Below, one piece after another: positions 1 through 11,599 of a DNA stretch of 64,000 nt. The notes under the pieces are model-generated. The model made no database searches. It worked only from the letters and a program-made list of their open reading frames with translations, and was not told where the DNA came from. Both the position numbers and the translations under genes were made by a program. Origin of the DNA: Plumapathes pennacea. Lineage: Eukaryota > Cnidaria > Anthozoa > Antipatharia > Myriopathidae. Position 1 is the stretch's first letter. Each line of letters begins with the position of its first letter. The stretch lies in the NCBI GenBank assembly GCA_964036295.1, contig OZ038471.1:69501-133500 (forward strand), written 5' to 3'.

Positions 1-345
1 CACCGTTATTGTACAACCAGTAGGAGAGGGTTGTGAAGAAACACGCTCACTGAAGAGGTATGTAAGAGTCGCAGTTAGGTACAGACATATTTTGTTACAA
101 GTTGTCCGGCTAACGGGGATTCGTTAAAAAAACTTATAATGATGATGTTCGTTCGATTTTAGATTCACTGTAGCCGTCAGAACAGCGTTTAAATTCAATG
201 GGCAGGAGCATTTGACGTTTGCCGGAGGAGAAGAGTTTGGATGTTCATCGAGAAAGATGCAAGAGGTACACGATTACAATGCATGTTGTGCAATTTAAAA
301 CAGAATAGGCGCAGTGACTGTAGCAATGTTTGTTTCGTTATGTAG

Positions 346-552
346 GGTCTCTGAAATACGCAGCACAGAAAATGACGTATGGTGCCTGTCATGATATGGG
401 CGGCGACGGTTTTCTGTCGCCAGTTTTCTTGCAAATGTGCCGTAATCTTAACGTGCTCTCTACGAGAGGATTAAGCACAGGAAGCCGTGGCTGGGGAACA
501 TGACTGGAAAAGGGACTAGGAACTGGAAATCATCACCAGTATTTCACAACCG
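346..552 (+). other. Conserved 207-bp exon-like module, copy A
   Basis: The module is preceded by a T-rich tract ending in TAG and followed by GTAGGT, so it looks like an internal exon. Further copies of almost the same length lie at 1678-1884, 3800-4006 and 4949-5155, with a reversed copy at 14101-14309. All contain a short perfect hairpin, GGCGAC paired with GTCGCC, around an 8-base loop. No long reading frame is shared, so a non-coding RNA exon or a purely structural repeat are both possible. Confidence 0.45.
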
Positions 553-1677
553 GTAGGTCCCCCCTTTGGTTTATTTTGCTAAAGGTTCCCCCGTTTCTTT
601 GTTTGTTTGTTGTTTTTTTTTTTAGTAAGGGTCCCCCTTTTTGTTTATTTTGCTAAGGGTTCCCCCGTTTCTTTGTTTGTTTTTTGTTGTTTCTTTTAGT
701 AAGGGTCCCCCTTTTTGTTTAGTTTGCTAAGGGTTCCCCCGTTTGTTTGTTTGTTTGTTTGTGTGTCTTTTTTGAGTAAGAGTCCCCCCTTTGGTTTATT
801 TTGCTAAGGGTTTCCCCGTTTGTTTGTTTCTTTGTATTTTTTTTTTGAGTAAGGCTCCCCCCATTGGTTTATTTTGCTAAGGTTTCCCCGTTTGTTTGTT
901 TGTTTGTTTTTTTCTTGAGTAAGGGTCCCCCTTTGGTTTATTTTGCTAAGGGTTTCCCCGTTTGTTTGTTTGTTTGTTTGAATAAGGGGCCCGTGGCTGG
1001 GGTACTGAAAACTGTCACCGTTATTGTACAACCAGTAGGAGAGAATTGTGAAGAAACACACTCACTGAAGAGGTATGTAAGAGTCGCAGTTAAGTTTCTT
1101 TTTCACCGCGGAAATTATATTTTTCGACTATGCAACTGCATTTTGTTTTAGTCAGCGCTCGTTGGAGAAACCGGTAGCAACAAATACAAGTTGTAAAACA
1201 TCCAAATTTATCCAGAAACTTCAAAAGAAGACTTGATACACTAGTGGTTGTTTTTTTTTTTGTGCGTGTGGACCTCGCATGAATGCGATTCCAAATGCGT
1301 GTATTCTCTTGTTATATTGGCGTTGCATCTGCAATGATTAGTCTTTGACCAATGAAAGGCTATTGTAAACCGGTTTTAATGCATATTTTGACACATATTT
1401 TGCTGCCGTGCACATTCCTCGTGTAGATGCTCAATTTGCATATATTTTTTCGTCGCCTCAGTCAGTTGCTTCCCGAATTGCGAGCAGTACGGACGGACGG
1501 ATGGACGTGTTCGGACTCTGAATTTGAGGTAAGCGTGGTTTTATTTCGCGCAAAAAGAAGAGAATCGAAGCAGTTCCAAGTTTAAACATGTTGCTGATGT
1601 ATCGTGCCGATGTATTGTTGTGCAATTTAAAACAGAATATGCGCACTGACTGTAGCAATGTTTGTTTCGTTTTGTAG

Positions 1678-1884
1678 GGTCTCTGAAATACGCGGCACAG
1701 AAAATGACGTATGGTGCCTGTCATGATATGGGCGGCGACGGTTTTCTGTCGCCAGTTTTCTTGCAGATGTGCCGTAACCTTAACGTGCTCTCTACGAGAG
1801 GATTAAGCACAGGAAGCCGTGGCCGGGGAACATGACTGGAAAAGGGACTAGGAACAGGAAATCATCACCAGTATTTCACAACCG
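1678..1884 (+). other. Conserved 207-bp exon-like module, copy B
   Basis: This is the second direct copy of the module described at 346-552. It has the same TAG acceptor-like left border and GTAGGT donor-like right border, and keeps the GGCGAC/GTCGCC hairpin. It is preceded by a copy of the GACG-rich module that ends in a GAG/GTAAGC donor-like site at 1528. Confidence 0.45.
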
Positions 1885-3799
1885 GTAGGTAACCCGTTTG
1901 GTTTATTTTGCTAAGGGTTTCCCCGTTTGTTTGTTTCTTTGTATGTTTTCTTTTTGAGTAAGGGTCCCCCCTTTTGTTTATTTTCCTAAGGGTTCCCCCT
2001 TTGTTTGTTTGTTTGTTTTTTTGGTGAGTAAGGGTCCCCCTTTTGTTTATTTTGCTAAGGGTTTCCCCGTTTGTTTGTTTCTTTGTATGTTTTTTCGTGA
2101 GTAAGGGTCCCCTTTGGTTTATTTTGCTAAGGGTTTCCCCGTTTCTTTGTTTGTTTGTTTGTATGTTTTTTTTTTTTAGTAAGGGTCCCCCCTTTGGTTT
2201 ATTTTTGCTAAGGGTTCCCCGTTTGTTTGTTTGTTTTTTGTTGGTTTTTTTTTTTTGTAAGGGTCCCCCTTTGGTTTATTTTGCTAAGGGTTTCCCCGTT
2301 TGTTTGTTTGTTTGTTTGTGTCCTTTTTGAGTAAGGGTCCCCTTTTTGTTTGTTTTCCTAAGGGTTTCCCCGTTTCTTTGTTTGTTTCTTTGTATGTTTT
2401 TTTTGAGCAAGGGTCCCCCCTTTGGTTTATTTTGCGAAGGTTTCTTCGTTTCTTTGTTTCTTTGTGTGTGTGTGTGTGTGTTTTTTTGAGTAAGGGTCCC
2501 TCCTTTGGTTTATTTTCCTTAGGGTTCCCCCTTTGTTTGTTTGTTTGTTTGTTTGTTTGTTTTTTGGGTAAGGGTCCCCCCTTTGGTTTATTTTGCTAAG
2601 GGTTTCCCCATTTGTTTGTTTCTTTGTATCTTTTTTTCTTGATTAAGGGTCCCCCCTTTGGTTTATTTTCCTAAGGGTTTCCCCGTTTGTTTGTTTCTTT
2701 GTATGTTTTCTTTTTGAGTAAGGCTCCCCCCTTTGGTTTATTTTCCTAAGGGTTCCCCCTTTTTTTGTTTGTTTGTTTGTTTGTTTTTTTGGTGAGTAAG
2801 GGTCCCCCCTTTTATATATTTTGCTAAGGGTTTCCCCGTTTGTTTGTTTCTTTGTATGTTTTTTCGTGAGTAAGGGTCCGCTTTGGTTTATTTTGCTAAG
2901 GGTTTCCCCGTTTCTTTGTTTGTTTGTTTGTTTGTGTGTCCTTTTTGAGTAAGGGTCCCCCTTTGGTTTATTTTTGCTAAGGGTTCCCCGTTTGTTTGTT
3001 TGTTTTTTGTTGGTTTTTTTTTCGTAAGGGTCCCCCTTTGGTTTATTTTGCTAAGGGTTTCCCCGTTTGTTTGTTTGTTTGTTTGTTTGTTTGTGTGTCC
3101 TTTTTGAGCAAGGGTCCCCCCTTTGGTTTATTTTGCGAAGGTTTCTTTGTTTCTTTGTGTGTGTGTGTGTTTTTTGAGTAAGGGTCCCTCCTTTGGTTTA
3201 TTTTCCTTAGGGTTCCCCCTTTGTTTGTTTGTTTGTTTGTTTTTTTTGGGTAAGGGTCCCCCCTTTGGTTTATTTTGCTAAGGGTTTCCCCATTTGTTTG
3301 TTTCTTTGTATCTTTTTTTCTTGATTAAGGGCCCCCCCTTTGGTTTATTTTCCTAAGGGTTTCCCTGTTTGTTTGTTTGTTTGTGTTTTTGTTTTTTTTG
3401 TTGTTTTTTTTTTAGGAAGGGTCCCCTTTGTTTTTTTGTTTGTTTGTTTTTTGGTTGTTTTTTTTTTTTTGTTTTTTTGTTTTAGTAAGAGTGATCTTTT
3501 TGTTGTTGTTGTTGTTTTTTAAGTGAGGGTCCCCCTTTTTGGTTTATTTTGAGAAGGGTCCTCCTTTTGTTTTTTTTTTTTGAGTAAGGGTTCTCCGTTT
3601 GTTTGTTTGTTTGAATAAGGGTCCCGTGGCTGGGGTACTGGAAACTGGGGTACTGGAAACATATATATATATATTGTTTATATTTTTTATATATTTTTTT
3701 TAATACGCGCATGCAAGAGGTACACGATTACAATGCATGTTGTGCAATTTAAAACAGAACAGGCGCACTGACTGTAGCAATGTTTGTTTCGTTTTGTAG

Positions 3800-4006
3800 G
3801 GTCTCTGAAATACGCGGCACAGAAAATGACGTATGGTGCCTGTCATAATATGGGCGGCGACGGTTTTCTGTCGCCAGTTTTCTTGCAGATGTGCCGTAAT
3901 CTTAACGTGCTCTCTACGAGAGGATTAAGCACAGGAAGCCGTGGCCGGGGAACATGACTGGAAAAGGGACTAAGAACAGGAAATCATCACCAGTATTTCA
4001 CAACCG
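3800..4006 (+). other. Conserved 207-bp exon-like module, copy C
   Basis: Third direct copy, identical in length to the others and with the same splice-like borders. It sits between two blocks of the GTTT-rich minisatellite. Confidence 0.45.
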
Positions 4007-4948
4007 GTAGGTCCCCCCTTTTGTTCATTTTGCTAAGGGTTTCCCCGTTTGTTTGTTTGTTTGTTTGTTTGTTTGTATGGGTTTTTTTTGAGTAAGGGTC
4101 CCCTCTTTAGTTTATTTTGCTAAGGCTTTCCCCGTTTGTTTGTTTCTTTGTATGTTTTTTTTGAGTAAGAGTCCCCCTTTGGTTTATTTTGCTAAGGGTT
4201 TCCCCGTTTGTTTGTTTGCTTGTTTGTATGTTTTTTTTTTGGGTAAGGGTCCCCTCTTTAGTTTATTTGCTAAGGCTTTCCCTTTTTGTTTGTTTCTTTG
4301 TATGTTTTTTATGAGTAAGTGTCCCCCTTTGGTTTATTTTGCTAAGGGTTTTCCCGTTTGTTTGTTTCTTTGTATGTTTCTTTTGAGCAAGGGTCCCCCC
4401 TTTGGTTTATTTTGCTAAGGGTTTCCCCGTTTGTTTGTTTGTTTGTTTGAATAAGGGTCCCGTGGCTGGGGTACTGGAAACTGTCACCGTTATTGTACAA
4501 CCAGAAGGAGAGGATTGTGAAGAAACACGCTCACTGAAGAGGTATGTAAGAGTCGCAGTTTGGTACAGACATATTTTGTTACAAGAGCGATCACATTAGC
4601 CTCGCTAATTTTGAACTTATCGTATTTAATAACTGTGATGACGACGATAAGAGTGATAACTAAATTATTTAATTTTTTCAAGATTATAACATTTCTACTT
4701 GTAGTTGTCCGGCTAACGGGGATTCGTTAAAAAAACTTATAATGATGATGTTCGTTCGATTTTAGATTCACTGTAGCCGTCAGAACAGCGTTTAAATTCA
4801 ATGGGCAGGAGCATTTGACGTTTGCCGGAGGAGAAGAGTTTGGATGTTCATCGAGAAAGATGCAAGAGGTACACGATTACAATGCATGTTGTGCAATTTA
4901 AAACAGAATAGGCGCAGTGACTGTAGCAATGTTTGTTTCGTTTTGTAG

Positions 4949-5155
4949 GGTCTCTGAAATACGCAGCACAGAAAATGACGTATGGTGCCTGTCATGATAT
5001 GGGCGGCGACTGTTTTCTGTCGCCAGTTTTCTTGCAAATGTGCCGTAATCTTAACGTGCTCTCTACGAGAGGATTAAGCACAGGAAGCCGTGGCCGGGGA
5101 ACATGACTGGAAAAGGGACTAGGAACTGGAAATCATCACCAGTATTTCACAACCG
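4949..5155 (+). other. Conserved 207-bp exon-like module, copy D
   Basis: Fourth direct copy. One base of the hairpin loop differs but the stem is retained. It is followed by the last minisatellite block of the left arm. Confidence 0.45.
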
Positions 5156-6923
5156 GTAGGTCCCCCCTTTGGTTTATTTTGCTAAAGGTTCCCCCGTTTT
5201 TTTATTTGTTTGTTGTTGTTTTTTTTAGTAAGGGTCCCCCTTTTTGTTTATTTTGCTAAGGGTTACCCCGTTTCTTTGTTTGTTTTTTGTTGTTTCTTTT
5301 AGTAAGGGTCCCCCTTTTTGTTTATTTTGCTAAGGGTTCCCCCGTTTGTTTGTTTGTTTGTTTGTGTGTCTTTTTTGAGTAAGGGTCCCCCCTTTGGTTT
5401 ATTTTGCTAAGGGTTTCCCCGTTTGTTTGTTTGTTTGTTTGTATGTTTTTTTAGTAAGAGTCCCCCATTGGTTTATTTTGCTAAGGTTTCCCCGTTTGTT
5501 TGTTTGTATTTTTTTTTTTTGTGTAAGGGTCCCCCCTTTGGTTTATTTTGCTAAGGGTTTCCCCGTTTGTTTGTTTGTTTGTTTGTTTGAATAAGGGGCC
5601 CGTGGCTGGGGTACTGGAAACTGTCAAATGCGTGTATTCTCTTGTTATATTGGCGTTGCATCTGCAATGATTAGTCTTTGACCAATGAAAGGCTATTGTA
5701 AACCGGTTTTAATGCATATTTTGACACATATTTTGCTGCCGTGCACATTCCTCGTGTAGATGCTCAATTTGCATATATTTTTTCGTCGCCTCGGTCAGTT
5801 GCTTCCCGAATTGCGAGCAGTACGGACGGACGGACGGACGGACGGACGTGTTCGGACTCTGAATTTGAGGTAAGCGTGGTTTTATTTCGCGCAAAAAAAA
5901 ATAGAATCGAAGCAGTCCAAGTTTAAACATGTTGCTGATGTATCGGCTTTTTAAACTAAAAGGCTCGAGTTTGTAAAACTCTCCTTTATTGAGAATGTTT
6001 TCTCTTGTTTGCAGTGCAGTCGAGAGTCGAAGGTTTGCTGGAGTTCTACCTCAAACTAAAGGTAAAGCTTGTCTGTATTATATTTGTTCTCTGGTTAAAT
6101 TTATTGCGCTTAAAGAGACGAAACGAAGCTCCAGTTTAGCTCTGAAAACGTTGTAGACGAATTGGCTATGTAAACTGAACGTTTCGCGCTTGTGAAATTC
6201 TCGTTTAATGAGGACATTTTTTTCTCTTGTTAGCAGGACAGTGGAGAGCCGAAGGTTTACCGGACTTCTACTTCAAACTTGAAAGTAAGCCCTTCTGTAC
6301 TTTTTATCACTTGTCTAGGAGAGCGTTTTTCTTTCTTGTTATTAGTTCCTCTAGGAGGTGGAAGCTTTTCTTGTTTTGTACGGCAGTACTGCATTTTTTC
6401 GCCACTGCCATTAACACGTGTTAACACGTGTGATGTTGTGCGCTCCTTGCATTTCTGAACGGTTTAGGTTTTTGAAGGGAAACAAAATAAGGATTTTAGT
6501 TTAGATCTTTTCTCTATATCAAATAAATATGTATTGTTGCACTGCAACGGTTTGTGCTGAGAAAGGTTGGCGAGAAGTCGTGATTAGCGTGTTGGGGAGC
6601 TTTGACTTGTGCGCCATGGGTATCGGGCACGTTGTTACGTTTAAATGTCCATGCGTTTGTTTGTATTTGCATCTAAAACAATAGGACTTCTGATTCATTG
6701 CATGTTATTGCATTTTTCACGCTTTTTGTGCCACGATTTGCATTTTTTTTTTCTCATCTCAGGTCATTTGTTGTGGACTTGCAAGGTAGAAAGATGTACG
6801 CAAAATGGCTCCAAATTTTAGGTAGGTGGTTTAAGTTACCGTGCGAATACAGGAGAAACGGATCAGTTTGATAACTGCAAACTTTGTAGAAGTATCGTTA
6901 TTAAGAAAGTTTTCTCCTTACAG

Positions 6924-7466
6924 ATGAAAAGAAAGAGTAAATTAAAGCGAAGCTGGGAGGACTTCATAACGAAGCAAGCGAAAGTCATCGTTTCTCAATG
7001 GTAAGTGTTCTTTTCCGTATGTATGAACGCCGTTTCATATATTTATTTTGGTTTTGTATCTCGATATTTTTTTAATCAGCGATAATTTTTACTGCGCTTC
7101 GATTTCTTCGCGTAGTTCCTTTTAAATGCTAGTTGTTGACGCTTGAAAATTTGAGAAGGTTTAAGAGTGCAGCCTATTAAAGTTGTTGGCTAGTTTTTGT
7201 TTATGTACTGTTGTGTGTTGAGTTCAGTTGAATATTGTCTTAGCCTTTATCGCCATTTTAGTGACTTGTTCTTTTGCGTACGAAGTTTCCTGCAATTAAT
7301 TTTAGAGACCAAAGCGTATTTATACGCTCGAACAGTGTTTGCAATGCGTACACGTTGTTCTTCGTAGTTAAGTGTATAAATTTTCAATCGCAGGAAGACG
7401 AAACACTTCGCAAAGATGGAGCCGAGCAAAGGAGAAGTTGAAGATTTTCTTGTTGATGATGGCTGA
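6924..7466 (+). CDS. Hypothetical 49-residue two-exon ORF in the inverted repeat
   Basis: I do not recognise a family. Exon 1 (6924-7000) follows an acceptor-like CTCCTTACAG and starts with ATG. It ends at a consensus donor, CAATG/GTAAGT. Exon 2 (7394-7466) follows an acceptor-like TTTTCAATCGCAG and ends in TGA. Joining them keeps the frame and gives a very basic 49-residue peptide starting MKRKSKLKRSW and ending FLVDDG. In the right arm the exon-2 counterpart (about 10177-10249, minus strand) keeps the same length, frame and stop, with several amino-acid changes. Upstream exon-like segments at about 6015-6061, 6236-6283 and 6763-6821 also have splice-like borders, so this may be the end of a longer spliced transcript. 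It could equally be a non-coding RNA. Confidence 0.3.
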
Positions 7467-7847
7467 CTGAACAAGAGGATACAGAATTGGAACGCGAAGA
7501 CTTTCTGCACATGGTTAAAAATAAAAATGACCGACACGCCGTACAACACACACATACGCGCCATGTCTTGTTATTTAGTAGACTAGCGCGACACTTACAC
7601 AAAATAAAGATGACTGAAATCCCAAGCAAACACCTCACCCTCCACCCCAAAGAGTTTATAAAGATACTTGAAATAAAAATGAACGACATGCCGAACAACA
7701 CACACACATACGCGCCATGTCTTGTTATTTAGTAGACTAGCGCGTCACTTACACAAAATAAAGATGACCGAAAGCCTTGCAAACACCTCACTCCTCCCTC
7801 TCCCCCCCCAAAAAAAGATACTTCGACTCGTCCCCCTACTCTAAGGG

Positions 7848-8066
7848 CCTTATTACATGAGCGGGGCTTGACCAGTGTTCTCAGTCCATGAGTGTACCGT
7901 TTTGGGAGATTACATGAGAACTGGTTTAGCCCGCATGCTGGGACCCGGCTTGAGCCACCGGGATTTCGGTCGACCGCGAGTTGATCTTTTCTCTGTGTTC
8001 GGACATAACGGTGCAATACTCGCAGACTGAGAACACCGGCCTAGCCCGACTCGTGTAATTAGGTCC
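7848..8066. mobile_element. MITE-like element with terminal inverted repeats
   Basis: The left end reads GGGCCTTATTACATGAGC. The right end is its imperfect reverse complement, ending TCGTGTAATTAGGTCCT. It lies between the two arms of the large inverted repeat, beside the C-rich minisatellite. There is no coding capacity. Confidence 0.55.
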
Positions 8067-8067
8067 T

Positions 8068-8550
8068 AAACCTTCAACTCTTCCCCAAACTCCACAGACT
8101 TCAACTCTTCCCCAAACTCCAAAGACATCAACCCCTCACCCCACCCTCTAGACCCCAACCCCTCACCCCAACCTCTAGACCCAACCCCTCACCCCACCCT
8201 CTAGACCCAACCCCTCACCCCACCCTCTAGACCCCAACCCCTCACCCCAACCTCTAGACCCCAACCCCTCACCCCACCCTCTAGACCCAACCCTCACCCC
8301 ACCCTCTAGACCCAACCCCTCACCCCACCCTCTAGACCCCAACCCCTCACCCCAACCTCTAGACCCCAACCCCTCACCCCACCCTCTAGACCCAACCCTC
8401 ACCCCACCCTCTAGACCCAACCCCTCACCCCACCCTCTAGACCCCAACCCCTCACCCCAACCTCTAGACCCAACCCCTCACCCCAACCCTTCACCCCACC
8501 CTCTAGACCCCAACCCTTCACCCCACCCTCTAGACCCAACCCCTCACCGT
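8068..8550 (+). repeat. C-rich minisatellite, unit about 25-27 bp
   Basis: The unit is close to CCCCTCACCCCACCCTCTAG followed by ACCCAA. It is repeated about 17 times with small length variants. The minus strand carries frequent GGGG runs, so G-quadruplex formation is plausible. The open frame on the minus strand is a product of the repeat. Confidence 0.95.
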
Positions 8551-8599
8551 TGAGCCTGGGGGGATTTTTTTGGGGAGAGAAATTTAAACTGGGGGGTGA

Positions 8600-9312
8600 G
8601 AGTAATTTGAGTGAGACTTAGTACTTTTTTTTGAGAAGTGAGACTTAGTACTTTTTTTTGAGAAGTGAGACTTAGTACTTTTTTTGAAAAGTGAGACTTA
8701 GTACTTTTTTTGAAAAGTGACACTTAGTACTTTTTTTGAAAAGTGACACTTAGTACTTTTTTTGAAAAGTGAGACTTAGTACTTTTTTTGAAAAGTGACA
8801 CTTAGTACTTTTTTTGAAAAGTGACACTTAGTACTTTTTTTGAAAAGTGACACTTAGTACTTTTTTTGAAAAGTGACACTTAGTACTTTTTTTGAAAAGT
8901 GACACTTAGTACTTTTTTTGAAAAGTGACACTTAGTACTTTTTTTGAAAAGTGACACTTAGTACTTTTTTTGAAAAGTGACACTTAGTACTTTTTTTGAA
9001 AAGTGACACTTAGTACTTTTTTTGAAAAGTGACACTTAGTACTTTTTTTGAAAAGTGACACTTAGTACTTTTTTTGAAAAGTGACACTTAGTACTTTTTT
9101 TGAAAAGTGACACTTAGTACTTTTTTTGAAAAGTGACACTTAGTACTTTTTTTGAAAAGTGACACTTAGTACTTTTTTTGAAAAGTGACACTTAGTACTT
9201 TTTTTGAAAAGTGACACTTAGTACTTTTTTTTGAAAAGTGACACTTAGTACTTTTTTTTGAAAAGTGACACTTAGTACTTTTTTTTGAAAAGTGACACTT
9301 AGTACTTTTGAT
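8600..9312 (+). repeat. 26-bp tandem satellite (GAAAAGTGACACTTAGTAC plus T7)
   Basis: The period is exactly 26 bp over most of the block, for example with GTGACAC starts at 8821, 8847 and 8873. Variation is mostly in the T-run length and in a GAGACTT versus GACACTT change near the left end. There are about 27 copies. Confidence 0.95.
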
Positions 9313-9379
9313 ACTGTACAATAAAATCACACTTGCAAACTTTGTTGTCATTATTTTATTGGTTTACTTTGATGTACAG

Positions 9380-9905
9380 ATGATAAACTCTTGCGGGTGA
9401 GATAGGACTTGGAGCGAGGTGTGTTAAAGTCTGGGGGGGTGGGGTGAGATGAGGAGTTGGAGCGAGGTGTGTTAAAGTCTGGGGGGGTGGGGTGAGATGA
9501 GGAGTTGGAGCGAGGTGTGTTAAAGTCTGGGGGGGTGGGGTGAGATGAGGAGTTGGAGCGAGGTGTTAAAGTCTGGGGGGGTGGGGTGAGATGAGGGGTT
9601 GGAGAGTGGAGCGAGGTGTTAAAGTCTGGGGGGGGTGAGGTGAGACGAGGAGTTGGAGAGTGGAGCGAGGTGTTAAAGTCTGGGGGGGTGGGGTGAGATG
9701 AGGAGTTGGAGAGTGGAGCGAGGTGTTAAAGTTTGTGGGGGGGTGGGGTGAGATGAGGAGTTGGAGAGTGGAGCGAGGTGTTAAAGTCTGGGGGGGGTGA
9801 GGTGAGACGAGGAGTTGGAGAGTGGAGCGAGGTGTTAAAGTCTGGGGGGGTGGGGTGAGATGAGGAGTTGGAGAGTGGAGCGAGGTGTTAAAGTCTGGGG
9901 GGAGG
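9380..9905 (+). repeat. G-rich minisatellite, unit about 48-56 bp
   Basis: The unit contains GAGTTGGAGCGAGGTG, TTAAAGTCT and a run of seven or more G followed by TGGGG. There are roughly ten copies. Long G runs on the plus strand may form G-quadruplexes. It borders the right arm of the large inverted repeat. Confidence 0.93.
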
Positions 9906-10309
9906 TGTGTTTGCTTGAGATTTCATTCGTCTTTATTTTGTGTAAGTGTCGCGCTAGTCTACTAAATAATAAGACATGGCGCGTATGTGTGTGTTGTTCG
10001 GCATGTCGTTCATTTTTATTTCAACTATAAACTCTTTGGGGTGTCGGGTGAGGTGTTTGCTTGAGATTTCATTCATCTTTATTTTGTGTAAGTGGCGCGT
10101 ATGTGTGTGTTGTTCGGCGTGTTGGTCATTTTTATTTTTAACCATGTGCAGAAGGTCTGCGCTCAAATTCTGTCTCCTCTTGTTCAGTCAGCCATTGTCA
10201 ACAACAAATTCTTTATTTTCTCCTTTGCTCCCCTCCATCTTCGCAAAGTGTTTCGTCTTCCTGTGATCGAGAATTCATACACTTAACTACGAAGGACAAC
10301 GTGTACGCA

Positions 10310-10740
10310 TTGCAGGAAACTTCGTACGCAAAAGAAAAAGTCACTAAAATGGCGATATAGGCCAAGACAATATTCAAGTGAACTCAACATACAACAATAC
10401 ATAAACAAAAACTAGCCAACGTCTTTTGAGTTGAACATTTTAAGTGTTCAAGCGCATAAACGCGCTTTACTATTTCAACTAAATTGAAGGAAACTTCGTA
10501 CGCAACAGAACAAGTAACGAAAATAGTGATGCAGACATAGAAATCATTCAACCGAACTTAAAATACAACTGTTCGAGCGCTTTGGTATCTCAAATATATT
10601 GCGGGAAACTTCGTATGCAAAAGAACAAGTCATGAAAATGGCGAAGCAGACCAAGAAATCATTCAACGGAACTCAAAATACAACCATAACTAAGCGAAGA
10701 TTACCCAACAACGTCAATTAGAGTTAAACATCTTAACGAG
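10310..10740 (+). repeat. Degenerate direct repeats with a GAAACTTCGTACGCAA core
   Basis: Similar segments begin near 10317, 10489 and 10604. Each contains GGAAACTTCGTACGCAA, then a sequence related to ACAAGTCACGAAAATGGCGA. No gene is visible. The following 10740-11340 carries a 107-codon minus-strand ORF (10871-11194) with no recognisable family and no splice context, which I do not call as a gene. Confidence 0.6.
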
Positions 10741-11344
10741 CATTATCGAACAGAAACGACTTGCACCAGTGAAGTTTATTTCTCTAAACAAAAGTAAAGT
10801 CACATACCTCGTGTGCTAATCCTACAAACGTGACCCGAAAACGAAACGAACACGATTGACGCTCAAAAAATCAAAACGCAACTGTTATCCGGATAAGAAA
10901 ACTCTCTGAGCGAAGCACAAATGATAAAATGTATGTACAAAGGAGACTACTTTGCAATGAAGAACTGCATTTTCGCGTAACAAACATTTCATATCTTCGA
11001 AGCACGCTGACTAAACACCCGAGAGCAGCTTTTTCCTGAATTACTAAATTAACATCTTCGCTTAACTGCTGTGCAAAACAGTCAAGAAAATACCTTTCGT
11101 TTGCTTGAAACTCCGCCACGTTATCCTTTCTGCTTTGAATCGTCAACTCAAATCTCATCTCGCACATGTTCGAGCAAAAACTACCAACATGCAATGAATA
11201 AGTAATCCGCCAATCACAGTTGATCCGGGGTCACATGAACCACTAAAGTATGTGACCTATTGTTTGATTACGTCATATTCTTTGCATTCATTCACATCCT
11301 AATTATTCATCAAACCTATATCTAAGCAATTTTTCCATGTACTT

Positions 11345-11420
11345 ATCGAGAATAGCTCAATGGCTCAACGGGTTACTCTCAGTGTTAAGACATTGAAGGT
11401 TTGATGGTTCGAGGCTTGTC
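11345..11420 (+). ncRNA. tRNA-like / SINE head with A-box and B-box motifs
   Basis: TAGCTCAATGG near 11353 fits a Pol III A box and GGTTCGAGG near 11406 fits a B box, at tRNA-like spacing. A proper cloverleaf and acceptor stem are not apparent, so a tRNA-derived SINE head is more likely than a working tRNA. Confidence 0.35.
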
Positions 11421-11599
11421 GGCGCTTCCCCCCTCCGGCATGTCCTCAATGTTCCATCATTTCTTTAATTGTTCTTCTCTGTAAGGCCCTTCGGGGCCGC
11501 CAGCAACTCAAAGTACAACTAAAAGGAAAAGTTGGTACTTCTTCTTTTTTTTTTTCTTCTTCTTAAACTTACTAACTAAAAAATGAAATCGTAAAATAA

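Larger units (their letters stand above)
555..5600 (+). repeat. GTTT-rich minisatellite blocks, unit about 60-75 bp
   Basis: The blocks lie at about 555-985, 1885-3640, 4007-4460 and 5156-5595. The unit reads roughly GAGTAAGGGTCCCCC, TTTGGTTTATTTTGCTAAGG, GTTTCCCCG and then a variable (GTTT)n run. The number of GTTT repeats and of Ts varies from unit to unit. Translated, it gives repetitive open frames with KGPP and FGLF motifs, which I regard as artefacts. Each block begins directly after the GTAGGT that follows a conserved 207-bp module. Confidence 0.9.
1..7790 (+). repeat. Left arm of a large rearranged inverted repeat
   Basis: Most modules in this stretch recur in reverse orientation between about 9.9 and 14.9 kb. 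Examples: 7410-7560 matches 10110-10260 reversed, 6100-6240 matches 12900-13080 reversed, 5640-5870 matches 13110-13320 reversed, 4560-4740 matches 14680-14890 reversed, and 4790-5155 matches 14100-14660 reversed. The left arm itself holds two to four direct copies of several modules, separated by a GTTT-rich minisatellite. I see no transposase. It could be a foldback-type element or an inverted segmental duplication. The left boundary probably lies outside the window. Confidence 0.75.

Noticed and set aside
2043..2599. Cysteine/phenylalanine-rich ORFs in the left arm
   Set aside because: They follow the GTTT-rich minisatellite and change frame with the T-run length.
8175..8447. Gly-rich ORF on the minus strand
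   Set aside because: A translation of the C-rich minisatellite.
8600..9312. Possible CRISPR-like array
   Set aside because: Repeats are contiguous without unique spacers, and the window is eukaryotic.
10871..11194. 107-codon minus-strand ORF
   Set aside because: No recognisable family, no supporting splice sites and no visible conserved counterpart in the other arm; chance length cannot be excluded.
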